Below are positions 1-8,413 of a stretch of DNA of 64,000 nt, one piece after another. The stretch covers positions 124,001 to 188,000 of the forward strand of contig NZ_CADIJP010000002.1 of assembly GCF_902859725.1 (NCBI RefSeq). Direction: 5' to 3'. Both the position numbers and the translations under genes were made by a program. The notes under the pieces were generated by a model. The model saw only the letters and a list, made by a program, of their open reading frames with translations. It made no database searches and was not told the origin of the DNA. The first letter of the stretch is position 1, and each line of letters opens with the position of its first letter. The DNA comes from Achromobacter mucicolens. GTDB lineage: Bacteria > Pseudomonadota > Gammaproteobacteria > Burkholderiales > Burkholderiaceae_B.

Positions 1-812
1 GCCTCTTGCGCGTGGGCCTGGCCTTGCACCGCGTCGCGCGACAGCGTGGTGTTGGTGGCAATGACGCCATCGATGCCGTGGCGCGGCAGGATCTCGGCGA
101 TGGCGTCGATCTGCTCCTGCGTCAGGTCCGGCGCAATTTTCACGGCCATCGGCACACGACGCTGGTGCCGGTCCTCCAACGCGCGGCGCTTGTCGGCCAA
201 CTGCCCGAGCAAGGCAGAGAGCTCGTCGCCGCTTTGCAGGGCGCGCAGGTTCTTGGTATTGGGCGACGAGATGTTCACGGTGACGTAGTCGGCATGGGGG
301 TACACCCCGTCCAGTCCGATCAGGTAGTCGTCCGCCGCGCGTTCGATGGGGGTATCCGCGTTCTTGCCGATGTTCAGGCCCAGGATCCCGCCCTGCTTGC
401 GCCACGAGCTGCGTTGCACGTTGGCCAGGAACGCTTCCAGTCCCTGGTTGTTGAAGCCCAGCCGGTTGATCAGCGCATTGGCGCGCGGCAGGCGGAACAT
501 GCGGGGCTTGGGGTTGCCGGGCTGCGCGCGCGGCGTGACCGTGCCGACCTCGATGAAGCCGAAGCCCAGGTTGCCCAGCGCGTCGATATAGGCGCCGTTC
601 TTGTCCAGGCCGGCGGCCAGCCCGATCGGGTTGGCCAGCTGCATCCCCATCAGCGTGCAGGGCGCCTTGGGCTGCGCGTGCATGAGCTTGCGCGTGGCGC
701 CGCACTCATAGGCGCGCTGCAGGCCCGACAAGGTGACTTCGTGGGCGGTTTCCGCGTCCATGGCGAACAGCGCCGGGCGGGCCAGGGGGTAGGCGTGAAA
801 GAGGATAGACAT
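1..812 (-). CDS. pyrD: Dihydroorotate dehydrogenase (quinone), 3' end outside window
   Basis: Class 2, membrane-associated enzyme that oxidises dihydroorotate to orotate with quinone as acceptor, the fourth step of pyrimidine synthesis. The first 270 codons are present; the C-terminus lies beyond the left edge (the family is usually about 340 residues). Visible motifs are the FMN-binding AAGLDKNG, the class 2 signature [22 protein letters not shown] and [11 protein letters not shown], which carries the catalytic serine of class 2 enzymes. The ATG at 812 gives the N-terminus [13 protein letters not shown], as expected for the family. No strong Shine-Dalgarno is visible. It follows bpt on the same strand after 64 bp. 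Confidence 0.96.
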   Translation of the reverse strand, partial: MSILFHAYPLARPALFAMDAETAHEVTLSGLQRAYECGATRKLMHAQPKAPCTLMGMQLANPIGLAAGLDKNGAYIDALGNLGFGFIEVGTVTPRAQPGNPKPRMFRLPRANALINRLGFNNQGLEAFLANVQRSSWRKQGGILGLNIGKNADTPIERAADDYLIGLDGVYPHADYVTVNISSPNTKNLRALQSGDELSALLGQLADKRRALEDRHQRRVPMAVKIAPDLTQEQIDAIAEILPRHGIDGVIATNTTLSRDAVQGQAHAQE

Positions 813-876
813 GGGGCGGAATTGTAGAGCGATTTTATGTGTCCCCGCCGCTCATGGACCCAACCGGAAGGTCTAT

Positions 877-1614
877 TCAGACGGGCGGCCGCTCGGGCGT
901 GTCGCGCCATTGCCCATCGACCAGGAACTGCGCCGGACGGAAGGCCGATTTATAGGACATTTTCCGGCTGTCCGCGATCCAGTACCCCAGATAGAGCCAG
1001 GGCAGGTTCAGCGCGCGGCACTGTTCGACCTGCCAGAGGATGCTGTAGGTGCCCAGGCCGTCGGCAATGTCCGGGTCATAGAACGTGTAGACCGAGGACA
1101 GGCCGTCGTCCAGCACGTCGATGATGGACACCATCACCAGCACCCCTTCGGCGCTCCGGAACTCGACCAGCCGGGTGTTGACGCGGCTGGTGAGCAGGAA
1201 CTGCGCGTACTGGGTGCGGCTGTCTTCGTCCATGCCGCCGCCCGGGTGCCGGCCCTGCTGGTACCGCGTATAGAGCCGGTAGTGCTCGGGCGACCATGCA
1301 AGTTCGGCCACGAACGACTGCAGATGCTGATGATTGCGCCACGCGCGGCGCTGGCTGCGATTGGGGGCGAAGGCGGCCGCGTCCACGCGCACGGGGACAC
1401 AGGCCTGGCAGTTGTCGCAATGGGGACGATAGGTAAAGAGTCCGCTGCGGCGAAAGCCCTGTTCCACCAGTTGCGAATACGTGCCCGCGTTGATCAGATG
1501 ACCGGGCGCGGCAACCTGCGACCGGGCCTGGCGACCCGGCAGATAACTGCACGGGTAGGGAGCGGTTGCATAGAACTGCAGCGTGGAGAAGGGAAGTTCT
1601 TTCAGCTGGCTCAT
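877..1614 (-). CDS. bpt: Aspartate/glutamate leucyltransferase (bacterial ATE-like N-degron enzyme)
   Basis: 245 residues. Bpt enzymes transfer leucine from Leu-tRNA to N-terminal Asp or Glu, making ClpAP/ClpS N-degrons. The N-terminal ATE domain shows the cysteine motif [11 protein letters not shown] (C66, C69, C72, with C22 upstream); the C-terminal half has the ATE C-domain pattern ([15 protein letters not shown]). aat, the other N-degron transferase, is the next gene upstream on the same strand, 82 bp away. The start region is duplicated: ATGAGCCAGCT occurs at the annotated start and again 14 nt upstream, where it opens a five-codon ORF ending on the start codon. The function follows from family knowledge; the adjacency to aat supports it. 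Confidence 0.93.
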   Translation of the reverse strand: MSQLKELPFSTLQFYATAPYPCSYLPGRQARSQVAAPGHLINAGTYSQLVEQGFRRSGLFTYRPHCDNCQACVPVRVDAAAFAPNRSQRRAWRNHQHLQSFVAELAWSPEHYRLYTRYQQGRHPGGGMDEDSRTQYAQFLLTSRVNTRLVEFRSAEGVLVMVSIIDVLDDGLSSVYTFYDPDIADGLGTYSILWQVEQCRALNLPWLYLGYWIADSRKMSYKSAFRPAQFLVDGQWRDTPERPPV

Positions 1615-1696
1615 GGGAGCTGGCTCATTGGCGCTGTCGCATGGTATATCCCTTGACGGCGGCGGGCCCGGGACAGGAATCGCTCCATATTAACGC

Positions 1697-2467
1697 TTAA
1701 CTCGGGCGGCAATCCGTCCCCTCGGGTGTGTCCGGATGCAGCGTTCCCTGCGTATCCAGCCTGCCGCGGGACCACGCGATGCCGGGTTGCATCGTGGCCT
1801 GGCGGACATGCCGCAGAAAGCGTTCGCGCGGCAGGGGGCGTGCGCCCATGCTGGCCAGGTGGCGCGTCTGCTGCTGGCAGTCGATCCACTCGACGCCCTG
1901 CGCCTCCAGGTAGCGAACCAGATGCGCCAGCGCGATCTTGGAGGCGTTCGGGACACGGGTGAACATGGATTCGCCAAAGAACATGCGACCCAGGCTGATG
2001 CCGTACAGTCCGCCCGCCAACTCGCCGTCGATCCAGGTTTCGATACTGTGCACGACCCCGGCCTCATGCCATTGCCGGTAAGCCTCTTGCATGGCCGCCG
2101 TGATCCAGGTGCCCGGCTGTCCGTCGCGCGGCGCGGCGCAGGCCGCCATGACCTGCGCAAACACGGTGTCGACCCGCACCTGCACCCTCGGCACCGGGTC
2201 TTGCTCGCGCGCGGCGATCTGCCGCAGCAGCTTGCGCAGCGAGTGCGACGGCGCGAAATCCTTCACGCGCAGCACCATCCGCGGATCCGGGCTCCACCAC
2301 AGGACGGGTTCGCCTTCCGAGTACCACGGAAAGATGCCGTTGGAATACGCCTGGGTAAGCCGTTCCGGGGACAGATCCGCGCCTGCGGCCAGCAGGCCAT
2401 CCGGATCCGTCAGCGCGAATTCCGCAGGGGGAAACGGGGTGTCGGCGGCCAGCCAGGGCAGTTTCAA
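1697..2467 (-). CDS. aat: Leucyl/phenylalanyl-tRNA--protein transferase
   Basis: 256 residues. Aat adds Leu or Phe to N-terminal Arg or Lys, creating N-degrons recognised by ClpS. The family pattern is clear: [34 protein letters not shown] near the N-terminus, then GGLYG and [11 protein letters not shown] place the start at the TTG at 2467 ([14 protein letters not shown]), because an upstream in-frame extension would run through the Nudix gene. This TTG shares bases with the TGA stop of the Nudix gene (TTGA), which suggests translational coupling. Together with bpt it gives the cell both bacterial N-end-rule tagging enzymes in one block. Confidence 0.94.
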   Translation of the reverse strand: MKLPWLAADTPFPPAEFALTDPDGLLAAGADLSPERLTQAYSNGIFPWYSEGEPVLWWSPDPRMVLRVKDFAPSHSLRKLLRQIAAREQDPVPRVQVRVDTVFAQVMAACAAPRDGQPGTWITAAMQEAYRQWHEAGVVHSIETWIDGELAGGLYGISLGRMFFGESMFTRVPNASKIALAHLVRYLEAQGVEWIDCQQQTRHLASMGARPLPRERFLRHVRQATMQPGIAWSRGRLDTQGTLHPDTPEGTDCRPS

Positions 2468-3045
2468 CGGTGAGATTCGAGGGTGTAGTGATGAGGACCG
2501 AACGTGCCGCGTTTGCGGTCCTCGAAAAACAGGCGCAGGGTGCTTGCCACGGTGCGAAACGCCAAATCGTCCCAGGGGATCTCGGCTTCGTCGTACCATC
2601 GGGCTTCAAGGCTCTCCGGGCCGGGGTCCAGTTCGGGACCCACCGCCTGCGCCAGATAGAACACGTGCACCTGCTCGATCTGCGGCACGTCGATGATGGT
2701 GTAGATGTCGCCCAGCTGGATCTTGGCGCCGGATTCTTCCAGCGTTTCGCGCGCGGCGCCCTGCGCGGTGCTCTCGCCCAGCTCCATGAAGCCGGCGGGC
2801 AGCGTCCACGTGTTGTAGCGCGGCTCGATCGCGCGCAGGCAGAGCAGCACGCGGTTTTCCCAGACGGGCACGGTGCCGACCACCAGCCGAGGATTCTGGT
2901 AATGGATCGCCCCGCAGTGATCGCAGATGTCGCGCTCGCGGTTGTCGCCTTCCGGCACGCGGCGGTTTACCGGCGTGCCGCATTGGCTGCAAAAGAGGGA
3001 ACGGCGCGGGGCGGGAAAGTATACGAGGGGCGATTTGGCGGTCAT
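2464..3045 (-). CDS. Zinc-ribbon Nudix hydrolase
   Basis: 193 residues. An N-terminal zinc ribbon is formed by C19/C22 and C41/C44. A complete Nudix box GX5EX7REUXEEXGU spans residues 85-107 (GFMELGE followed by RETLEESG). Family members hydrolyse nucleoside diphosphates linked to another moiety, such as ADP-ribose or NADH; the exact substrate cannot be read from sequence, and the NADH-specific downstream motif of NudC was not seen. The stop overlaps the aat start by TTGA, so the two are probably co-translated. The LysR gene ends 10 bp upstream on the same strand. Confidence 0.9.
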   Translation of the reverse strand: MTAKSPLVYFPAPRRSLFCSQCGTPVNRRVPEGDNRERDICDHCGAIHYQNPRLVVGTVPVWENRVLLCLRAIEPRYNTWTLPAGFMELGESTAQGAARETLEESGAKIQLGDIYTIIDVPQIEQVHVFYLAQAVGPELDPGPESLEARWYDEAEIPWDDLAFRTVASTLRLFFEDRKRGTFGPHHYTLESHR

Positions 3046-3055
3046 GGGTACGATT

Positions 3056-3988
3056 CTAACGGCTGCGGCGGGTCGTGGCGCGCCGTCCCGGCGGCGTGGG
3101 CGCGGGGCTGCCGAAACGGGCTTCCAGGTGTTCCACGAACGACCGCACCTTGGGCGACAGGAAGCGGCGGTGCGGGTAGACGGCGACCATGGAGATTGGG
3201 GTGTGCGCGTAGCCGGTCAGCAAGGCGGTAAGGCGGCCGGCGCGAATGTCGTCGCCCACCAGGAATTCCGGTTGCAGGATGATCCCGTGGCCGGCCAGCG
3301 CGGCGGTGCGCAGCACGTCGCCATTATTGGCCCGCAGCGCCGCATTCACGCGCACCAGGTGCGTCACGCCATCCTTTTCGAAATGCCATTCGTTGCCTGT
3401 GCTTGCGTAGGCGTAGTGCAGGCAGCGATGCTGCTTCAGGTCTTCAGGCACGGCAGGGGCGCCGTGGCGTTGCAGGTACGAGGGCGCCGCGCACACCAGC
3501 AGTTGCTGCGGGGCCAGCGGCCGGGCCACCAGCGATGAATCCACCAGCGGGCCGATGCGCACCGCGACGTCGTAGCCGTCCTCGACCAGATCCACCACGC
3601 GATCGTTCAGGTCCAGGTCGATCACCACATCCGGATAGCGCTGCAGATACTCGGCAATCGCCGGTCCCAGATGCAGGATGCCGAAGGATACGGGGGCGCT
3701 GACCCGCAACCGCCCGCTGGGCCGCTGGCCTTCCGCCTGCAGCGACAGTTCCAGGTCGGCGACCTCGGCCAGGATGGGCCGCACCCGCTCGTAGAAGGCG
3801 CGCCCGGCATCGGTCATGCTCAGCTTGCGGGTGGTGCGGTTGAGCAGGCGGACCCCATACTTCTGCTCCAGATAGGCAATCTGCCGCGTGACCACGGAGC
3901 GCGCCTGGCCCATTTTGTCGGCGGCCGCCGCGAATGAACCTAGTTCAACGACCTTGGCGTAGGTCTGCATGGCGGTGTGGGTGTCCAA
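3056..3988 (-). CDS. LysR-family transcriptional regulator
   Basis: 310 residues with an N-terminal winged helix-turn-helix (GSFAAAADKMGQARSVVTRQIAYLE, described here only as residues 17-41) and a C-terminal LysR substrate domain. It is divergent from the DoxX-like gene and is the likely regulator of that gene and of itself. The longer start is a TTG at 3988 (MDTHTAMQTYAKV), which aligns with the usual length before the helix-turn-helix; the ATG at 3970 is the alternative. An inverted repeat ATTGTTTCCT/AGGAACAAT sits immediately upstream at 3990-4012. The effector is unknown. Confidence 0.9.
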   Translation of the reverse strand: MDTHTAMQTYAKVVELGSFAAAADKMGQARSVVTRQIAYLEQKYGVRLLNRTTRKLSMTDAGRAFYERVRPILAEVADLELSLQAEGQRPSGRLRVSAPVSFGILHLGPAIAEYLQRYPDVVIDLDLNDRVVDLVEDGYDVAVRIGPLVDSSLVARPLAPQQLLVCAAPSYLQRHGAPAVPEDLKQHRCLHYAYASTGNEWHFEKDGVTHLVRVNAALRANNGDVLRTAALAGHGIILQPEFLVGDDIRAGRLTALLTGYAHTPISMVAVYPHRRFLSPKVRSFVEHLEARFGSPAPTPPGRRATTRRSR

Positions 3989-3989
3989 G

Positions 3990-4012
3990 ATTGTTTCCTA
4001 TCGAGGAACAAT
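3990..4012. promoter_or_regulatory. Candidate LysR operator (inverted repeat)
   Basis: ATTGTTTCCT-ATCG-AGGAACAAT forms a near-perfect dyad directly upstream of the LysR start and in the spacer shared with the divergent DoxX-like gene. Its core TTCC-N6-GGAA fits the T-N11-A form of LysR sites. Binding is inferred from position and symmetry only. Confidence 0.45.
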
Positions 4013-4119
4013 AATTTGCAATTCTGCATGTTTATCTTTGTTTTTGGAATCGCAAGAATACGGCTTCATGAAGGTTCGCCCCGTTTTGAGCGATCCGTTT
4101 CTGCACAAGGATGACTGCA

Positions 4120-4521
4120 ATGATTGATTCCCGTACCGCGCCGTATGCGGCACTGCTCCTGCGCGTGGCGCTGGGCGTGATGTTCCTGGCCCACGGCCTG
4201 ACCAAGCTGCTGGTCTTCACTCTGCCCGGCACGGCGCAGTTTTTCACGAAGATCGGCTTTGCCGGCTGGCTGGCCTATCCCGTGACGTTCTTTGAGGTGG
4301 CGGGCGGCATTCTGCTGATCCTGGGCGTGGTGCCGCGCTGGGTGGCTGCCATTGCCGTTGTGCAGCTCTTCGCTGCGTCGACGGTCCACTTTGGCAACGG
4401 CTGGGGATTCGGCAACCCGGGCGGCGGCTGGGAATATCCCATCTTCCTGACCGTCGCAGCTGCCGTGCTGGCGCTGCTGGGCGACGGCAAGTTCGCTCTG
4501 GTCAAGAGCGGCCGGCGCTGA
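4120..4521 (+). CDS. DoxX-like small membrane protein
   Basis: About 133 residues with four predicted hydrophobic segments and the DoxX-family look: LLRVALGVMFLAHGLTKLL at the start, a GWLAYPVTFFEVAGGILLILG segment, and GGGWEYPIFLTVAA later. DoxX proteins are inner-membrane proteins tied to redox or thiol stress in some bacteria, but this member has no assigned reaction. I prefer the ATG at 4120 because AAGGA lies 8 nt before it; the in-frame ATG at 4111 overlaps that ribosome site. It is transcribed away from the LysR gene. Confidence 0.85.
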   Translation: MIDSRTAPYAALLLRVALGVMFLAHGLTKLLVFTLPGTAQFFTKIGFAGWLAYPVTFFEVAGGILLILGVVPRWVAAIAVVQLFAASTVHFGNGWGFGNPGGGWEYPIFLTVAAAVLALLGDGKFALVKSGRR

Positions 4522-4531
4522 ACGCGCCTTT

Positions 4532-5131
4532 TCAGCCCGCGCCGGCGTGCGGCGCGGGGTCGAATGCCAGGCGATCGGCAATGTCCCCCTGCGCAATCGA
4601 ATGCAGCGGCGCGTCCACATAAACGTCTGGCCACGCCACGCTGATCGACTGGCCGGGCGTCAAGCCCGCCAGCGCGTCCATCAGGGGCGCGCCCGCAGCC
4701 GTCTGCATGGTTTCGAGCAGCGGCTGCAGATCGCGGTCCAGCACGATGCCGGCGCCCAGGGGCGTCGATGCGAAGAGCCGGCCTTCGTCATCCAGCCACC
4801 ACCCGCTGACTGCGCCGACGGCCGCATCGGTATGCGTGATGAGGCCGCGATTGTCATCGGCCAGGCGCAACACATAAGGCGCCGCGTCCAACCGCACAAA
4901 CACGCGTTGCGGCCCGTTCTGGAAAAACCAGCGGCCCACATCGTCATGGTCGTAATTGCGGCCGATGAATTCCAGGATCTGCGTGTTGGAGATCGGCTCG
5001 CCCGGCCCGCCTTCATTGGCCTGACCTTGCGGATGAAGGCGCCAGCGCCCGCGCACATCGAGCGACAGCCAGCCGTAGACCGCCGGCACATTCGGCCAGC
5101 GGGCGAGGGCGTCTTTCACCGATTGATCCAT
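4532..5131 (-). CDS. Conserved hypothetical protein, 199 residues
   Basis: Not recognised as a named family. The protein is soluble-looking and acidic, with no signal peptide or membrane segment. It begins MDQSVKDALARWPNVPAVYG and carries aromatic-rich stretches (VGRWFFQNGPQRVFVRLD, GWWLDDEGRLFAST) of the sort seen in compact beta-rich proteins. It ends 10 bp from the DoxX-like gene, tail to tail, and begins 5 bp downstream of the small exported protein at 5136, so those two probably share a transcript. Codon use matches the neighbours. Confidence 0.75.
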   Translation of the reverse strand: MDQSVKDALARWPNVPAVYGWLSLDVRGRWRLHPQGQANEGGPGEPISNTQILEFIGRNYDHDDVGRWFFQNGPQRVFVRLDAAPYVLRLADDNRGLITHTDAAVGAVSGWWLDDEGRLFASTPLGAGIVLDRDLQPLLETMQTAAGAPLMDALAGLTPGQSISVAWPDVYVDAPLHSIAQGDIADRLAFDPAPHAGAG

Positions 5132-5135
5132 GGTG

Positions 5136-5486
5136 TTATGGGCGGATGACGATGGTGGGCGAGATGACGATGCCGGGCTGAACAGGCATCACAGGCACGG
5201 CCACGGGCTGCGGCGCGTAGCCATACGCATAGTCGTCGCGGCATTTGCGCTTTTCGCTGTAGTCGCCATTGCGCTTCCACTTGCGCTCGACCTTACAGGC
5301 GCCATCCCAATACTTTTCCTTGTACTCGCCGCCCTTGTGGCGGTGGTGATGGTGCTTGTCGCCAGCCTCCGCGGCAAGGGGCGCAAATGCGATCAACGCG
5401 GCGGCGGACAGGCTCAGGAAAGCGGGGCGGGTAGCAAAGCGGCGCGGGTGCGATTCCGGGATGTTGTGCATGGACTCATCGTTCAA
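5136..5486 (-). CDS. Small exported His- and Lys-rich protein
   Basis: 116 residues, or 111 if the internal ATG is used (MHNIPESHPRRF). An N-terminal basic stretch followed by LSLSAAALIAFAPLAAEAG looks like a signal peptide with cleavage after AEA. The mature protein starts GDKHHHHRHKGG, a histidine cluster that could bind metal, then has a Lys/Tyr/Arg-rich segment with two cysteines (GACKVERKWK and KRKCRDDY), a possible disulfide pair. It ends in a Pro/Val-rich tail. Function is unknown; periplasmic location is inferred. Confidence 0.72.
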   Translation of the reverse strand: MNDESMHNIPESHPRRFATRPAFLSLSAAALIAFAPLAAEAGDKHHHHRHKGGEYKEKYWDGACKVERKWKRNGDYSEKRKCRDDYAYGYAPQPVAVPVMPVQPGIVISPTIVIRP

Positions 5487-5571
5487 ATGAAAACGGGGTC
5501 ACCATAACAATCATCCGGCTAACCGGGCGTAGGGATGGGTAACGAGATGCAGGGGGGAGGGAAAAAGATGC

Positions 5572-5645
5572 TGGAGGCGCAAGCCGGAATCGAACCGACG
5601 TACACGGATTTGCAATCCGCTGCATAACCACTCTGCCATTGCGCC
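5572..5645 (-). tRNA. tRNA-Cys (GCA)
   Basis: 74 nt including an encoded CCA. The acceptor stem GGCGCAA pairs with TTGCGCC; the anticodon loop reads GGATTGCAAATCC with anticodon GCA; the T arm GTCGGTTCGATTCCGGC is canonical. It is the last gene of the tRNA array read on the minus strand. Confidence 0.97.
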
Positions 5646-5700
5646 AGCACTTGCAAGAAAAAAGGAAGCGCGGTGTGTGCCGTTGCTTCCTCTTTGTATT

Positions 5701-5776
5701 TGGAGCGGGAGACGAGTCTCGAACTCGCGACCTCAACCTTGGCAAGGTTGCGCTCTACCAACTGAGCTACTCCCGC
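5701..5776 (-). tRNA. tRNA-Gly (GCC), copy 3
   Basis: 76 nt including CCA. Acceptor GCGGGAG/CTCCCGC, anticodon loop CTTGCCAAG with anticodon GCC, T loop TTCGAGA. It is identical to the copies at 5927 and 6218. The 150 nt between this and the next copy holds a short 13-bp tandem repeat. Confidence 0.97.
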
Positions 5777-5781
5777 TTGGG

Positions 5782-5806
5782 GTACTGCTTTGCCGTACTG
5801 CTTTGC
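5782..5806. repeat. 13-bp tandem repeat upstream of a tRNA-Gly
   Basis: GTACTGCTTTGC occurs at 5782-5793 and again at 5795-5806, followed by a degenerate third copy (GTACAGCTTTAC). It lies 6 nt before the 5' end of the third tRNA-Gly. Role unknown. Confidence 0.7.
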
Positions 5807-5926
5807 GGTACAGCTTTACTACTGCTTTATTTGCTTTTAGTGAAAGCCTGTATTGGTATCAGGGCTGTTCAGCAAAGAAAGCGATTGTACATGCTTTTAA
5901 GGGTCTTTGCACTGCAGACCGAAATC

Positions 5927-6002
5927 TGGAGCGGGAGACGAGTCTCGAACTCGCGACCTCAACCTTGGCAAGGTTGCGCTCTACCAACTGAGCTACTCCC
6001 GC
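5927..6002 (-). tRNA. tRNA-Gly (GCC), copy 2
   Basis: 76 nt including CCA, identical in sequence to the copies at 5701 and 6218, anticodon GCC. It has its own upstream promoter at 6080-6107, so it probably heads a unit that also contains the third Gly copy and tRNA-Cys. Confidence 0.97.
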
Positions 6003-6079
6003 ATTTGCACACTGACCGCAACGCTGAGGGTCCGTTTGAATCTTGAGAATTCTGGCGGCTGGCCGATCAGCGAGGCGAG

Positions 6080-6107
6080 AGTATACATTAATTTTTTCAT
6101 CCATCAA
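6080..6107 (-). promoter_or_regulatory. Sigma-70-type promoter for tRNA-Gly copy 2 and downstream tRNAs
   Basis: On the minus strand, TTGATG (6102-6107) and TATACT (6080-6085) are separated by 16 nt. The predicted start lies about 70 nt before the mature tRNA at 6002, and a terminator stands just upstream at 6149-6170. Confidence 0.65.
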
Positions 6108-6148
6108 GCCGATGCGCCTGCGTTGGCGAACCCGGTGCTTCAGGCATG

Positions 6149-6170
6149 AAAAAAGGGCCTTTCGGCCCTT
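6149..6170 (-). terminator. Rho-independent terminator after tRNA-Gly copy 1
   Basis: On the minus strand AAGGGCC-GAAA-GGCCCTT is followed by a run of T (six As at 6149-6154 on the plus strand). It separates the first tRNA-Gly from the rest of the array. Confidence 0.8.
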
Positions 6171-6217
6171 GCTTCAACGGTCTGCAGCGATTTGAAAAAG
6201 CGCTGCAGATCAAAATC

Positions 6218-6293
6218 TGGAGCGGGAGACGAGTCTCGAACTCGCGACCTCAACCTTGGCAAGGTTGCGCTCTACCAACTGAGCTACTCCCGC
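6218..6293 (-). tRNA. tRNA-Gly (GCC), copy 1
   Basis: 76 nt including CCA, identical to the two other Gly copies; anticodon GCC. It is followed on its strand by an intrinsic terminator at 6149-6170 and so seems to be transcribed alone. Confidence 0.97.
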
Positions 6294-6368
6294 ATTGGTT
6301 CCGTAAACTGCCCAGAACCGCTTTTCTTATTCACTCTGATCAACTTGGTTATCGATCAGAAGGCGCGC

Positions 6369-6397
6369 AGTCTAGCACGATTTTTTGAGCTTGTCCT
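6369..6397 (-). promoter_or_regulatory. Possible promoter for tRNA-Gly copy 1
   Basis: Minus-strand TAGACT (6369-6374) with AGGACA (6392-6397) at 17 nt spacing. The start would lie about 70 nt before the tRNA, the same leader length as for copy 2. The -35 match is only partial. Confidence 0.4.
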
Positions 6398-6498
6398 GAG
6401 CCGGTCTGGCTGGCTGCGATTTACGCTGTAAATCGGGTCAAGCACTCAATCAAGTAAACTGAGCGAAGACAGAAACTATAGCATACCTCGTAGCACTC

Positions 6499-7542
6499 AT
6501 GTCAAATTCCTTCGCGGGATCCGCGCCCGATTCCTTGTCTCCGTCCGAGCATGACCTCACTGGTCTGAATACGTTGGGACTGGCATCCCGGGCCGATGCG
6601 TTCGTCGCGCTGCACGAGCCCGCGCAATTGCCCGCCTTGTCCGCCCTGGCGCAAACGGCGCCGTCGTTGCTCGTGCTGGGCGGCGGCAGCAACGTGGTGC
6701 TGCCCGAGCGCGTGCCCGGCCTGGTTGCGCGCGTTGCCTTCGAAGGTGTGCGGCTGCTGGAGTCGCGGCCGGACGCGTGGATCGTTGAAGCGGCAGGCGG
6801 CGAGAGCTGGCATGGATTCGTGTCGGCCTGCGTCGCGCAGGGATGGGATGGCCTGGAAAATCTGGCGTTGATCCCCGGCACCGTGGGGGCGGCGCCCGTG
6901 CAGAACATCGGTGCCTATGGCGTCGAGCTGCAGGAACGCCTTCACAGCCTGACGGCCTGGGATGTGCGCGAGGCGCGCTTTGTGGAAATGCAGGCCGCCG
7001 ATTGCCGGTTCTCGTACCGCGACAGCGTGTTCAAGCATGATGCGCCCGGGCGGTGGATCATCGTGAGCGTGCGCTTTGCCTTGCCGCGGCCGTGGCGGCC
7101 GGTGCTGGCGTATCCCGATCTGCAACGCCATCCGCGGCTGTCGGGCGCATCGCCCAGCGCGCGCGATGTCTTCGATGCGGTGTGCGAGATCCGGCGCGCC
7201 AAGCTGCCCGATCCCGCGGTCACGGGCAATGCCGGCAGCTTCTTCAAGAATCCCATCGTGCCGGCCGCGCAGCGTGACGCGTTGGCGCAGCGCTTTCCTG
7301 GCCTGGTGTCGTACGCGCAGGCTGACGGCCGCTTCAAGCTGGCCGCAGGCTGGCTGATCGATCAGTGCGGCTGGAAGGGAAGGGCGCTGGGGGCGGCGGG
7401 CGTGCATGACCGCCAGGCGCTCGTGCTCGTCAATCGCGGCGGCGCCACCGCCGCGGACATCATGGGATTGGCGCGCGCGGTGCAGGATGCTGTGGCCGAT
7501 CGCTATGGCGTGCGCCTGGAGCCCGAGCCGGTCGTGGTGTGA
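6499..7542 (+). CDS. murB: UDP-N-acetylenolpyruvoylglucosamine reductase
   Basis: 347 residues, type 1 MurB. The FAD enzyme reduces UDP-GlcNAc-enolpyruvate to UDP-MurNAc with NADPH, the second committed step of peptidoglycan synthesis in the cytoplasm. Motifs: the FAD-binding [37 protein letters not shown], and [10 protein letters not shown] at about residues 243-252 with the catalytic serine S247; the C-terminal EPEPVVV matches the Glu-containing end of the family. The ATG at 6499 gives a short polar N-terminus before the FAD domain. It faces the tRNA array and is convergent with dapB. Confidence 0.96.
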   Translation: MSNSFAGSAPDSLSPSEHDLTGLNTLGLASRADAFVALHEPAQLPALSALAQTAPSLLVLGGGSNVVLPERVPGLVARVAFEGVRLLESRPDAWIVEAAGGESWHGFVSACVAQGWDGLENLALIPGTVGAAPVQNIGAYGVELQERLHSLTAWDVREARFVEMQAADCRFSYRDSVFKHDAPGRWIIVSVRFALPRPWRPVLAYPDLQRHPRLSGASPSARDVFDAVCEIRRAKLPDPAVTGNAGSFFKNPIVPAAQRDALAQRFPGLVSYAQADGRFKLAAGWLIDQCGWKGRALGAAGVHDRQALVLVNRGGATAADIMGLARAVQDAVADRYGVRLEPEPVVV

Positions 7543-7563
7543 CCGGGCAGGCTTGCAGGCATG

Positions 7564-7587
7564 AAAAAAGGACCCCGCGGGGTCCTT
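7564..7587 (-). terminator. Terminator after dapB (possibly bidirectional)
   Basis: AAGGACCCC-GC-GGGGTCCTT is a perfect inverted repeat in the murB/dapB gap. The minus strand continues into six Ts, giving a strong terminator for dapB; the plus strand has only a weaker T stretch for murB. Confidence 0.8.
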
Positions 7588-7605
7588 AGCTTTTGGCGCC
7601 GGAAA

Positions 7606-8397
7606 TCACAGCCCCAGCACGGACTGCATGTCGTAAAGTCCGTTGGTCTTGTCATCGAGGAAGCGCGCAGCGCGCAGCGCGCCTTCGGCGTAAGTGGCCC
7701 GGCTGGACGAGCGGTGCGTGATCTCGATGCGCTCGCCGATGCCGCAGAACGACACCGTGTGATCGCCAACGATATCGCCGCCGCGCAGCACCGAAAAACC
7801 GATGGTGCCGGGCTTGCGCACGCCGGTGTCGCCGTGGCGGCTCCAGGTGGCAACGTCGGGCAGCGCGACGTCCCAGGCCGACGCGATGGTCTCGCCCATC
7901 TTCAGCGCCGTGCCGGAAGGCGCATCGACCTTGTTGCGGTGATGGGCTTCGAACACTTCGACGTCGTAGCCGGCGTTCAGGATGCGGGCCGCCATGTCCA
8001 GCAGCTTGAGCGTTGCGTTGACGCCCACGCTCATGTTGGGTGCGAACACGATGGCGGTCTTTTGCGCGGCAACTTCGATCGCGGCGCGGCCATTATCGTC
8101 AAAGCCGGTGGTGCCGATGACGGCCTTCACGCCGTGCTTCACGCAAGCCTGCAGATGCTTGAGCGTGCCTTCCGGACGGGTGAAATCGATGAGGCAGTCA
8201 GCGCCCGCAAGCGCGTCCAGGTCGTCGGTGAGGGCAACCCCGGTCTGCTTGCCCAGCGTGGCGCCGGCATCGCGGCCCAGCGCGGCCGAGCCCGGCACGT
8301 CCAGCGCAACGGCCAGTTTCAGGCCGTCGGCCTTCAGGATGGCCTCGATCAACATCTGGCCCATGCGGCCGTTTGCGCCGGCGATAGCAATACGCAT
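7606..8397 (-). CDS. dapB: 4-hydroxy-tetrahydrodipicolinate reductase
   Basis: 263 residues. DapB reduces the DapA product with NAD(P)H in lysine and diaminopimelate synthesis. The Rossmann motif GANGRMG is at residues 7-13; [15 protein letters not shown] at 150-164 holds the catalytic histidine (H152) and lysine (K156); GTTGF follows the usual spacing. I start at the ATG at 8397 ([10 protein letters not shown]); the reading frame stays open upstream only because it runs across the 5' part of the gene before it. It lies 16 bp downstream of bamE on the same strand. Confidence 0.96.
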   Translation of the reverse strand: MRIAIAGANGRMGQMLIEAILKADGLKLAVALDVPGSAALGRDAGATLGKQTGVALTDDLDALAGADCLIDFTRPEGTLKHLQACVKHGVKAVIGTTGFDDNGRAAIEVAAQKTAIVFAPNMSVGVNATLKLLDMAARILNAGYDVEVFEAHHRNKVDAPSGTALKMGETIASAWDVALPDVATWSRHGDTGVRKPGTIGFSVLRGGDIVGDHTVSFCGIGERIEITHRSSSRATYAEGALRAARFLDDKTNGLYDMQSVLGL

Positions 8398-8413
8398 AAA
8401 AAAATCCTTGGAG

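Noticed and set aside
6491-6498. CIRCE half-site TAGCACTC before murB
   Set aside because: The second half GAGTGCTAA is missing at the required distance, and no complete CIRCE was found at hrcA, grpE or dnaK.
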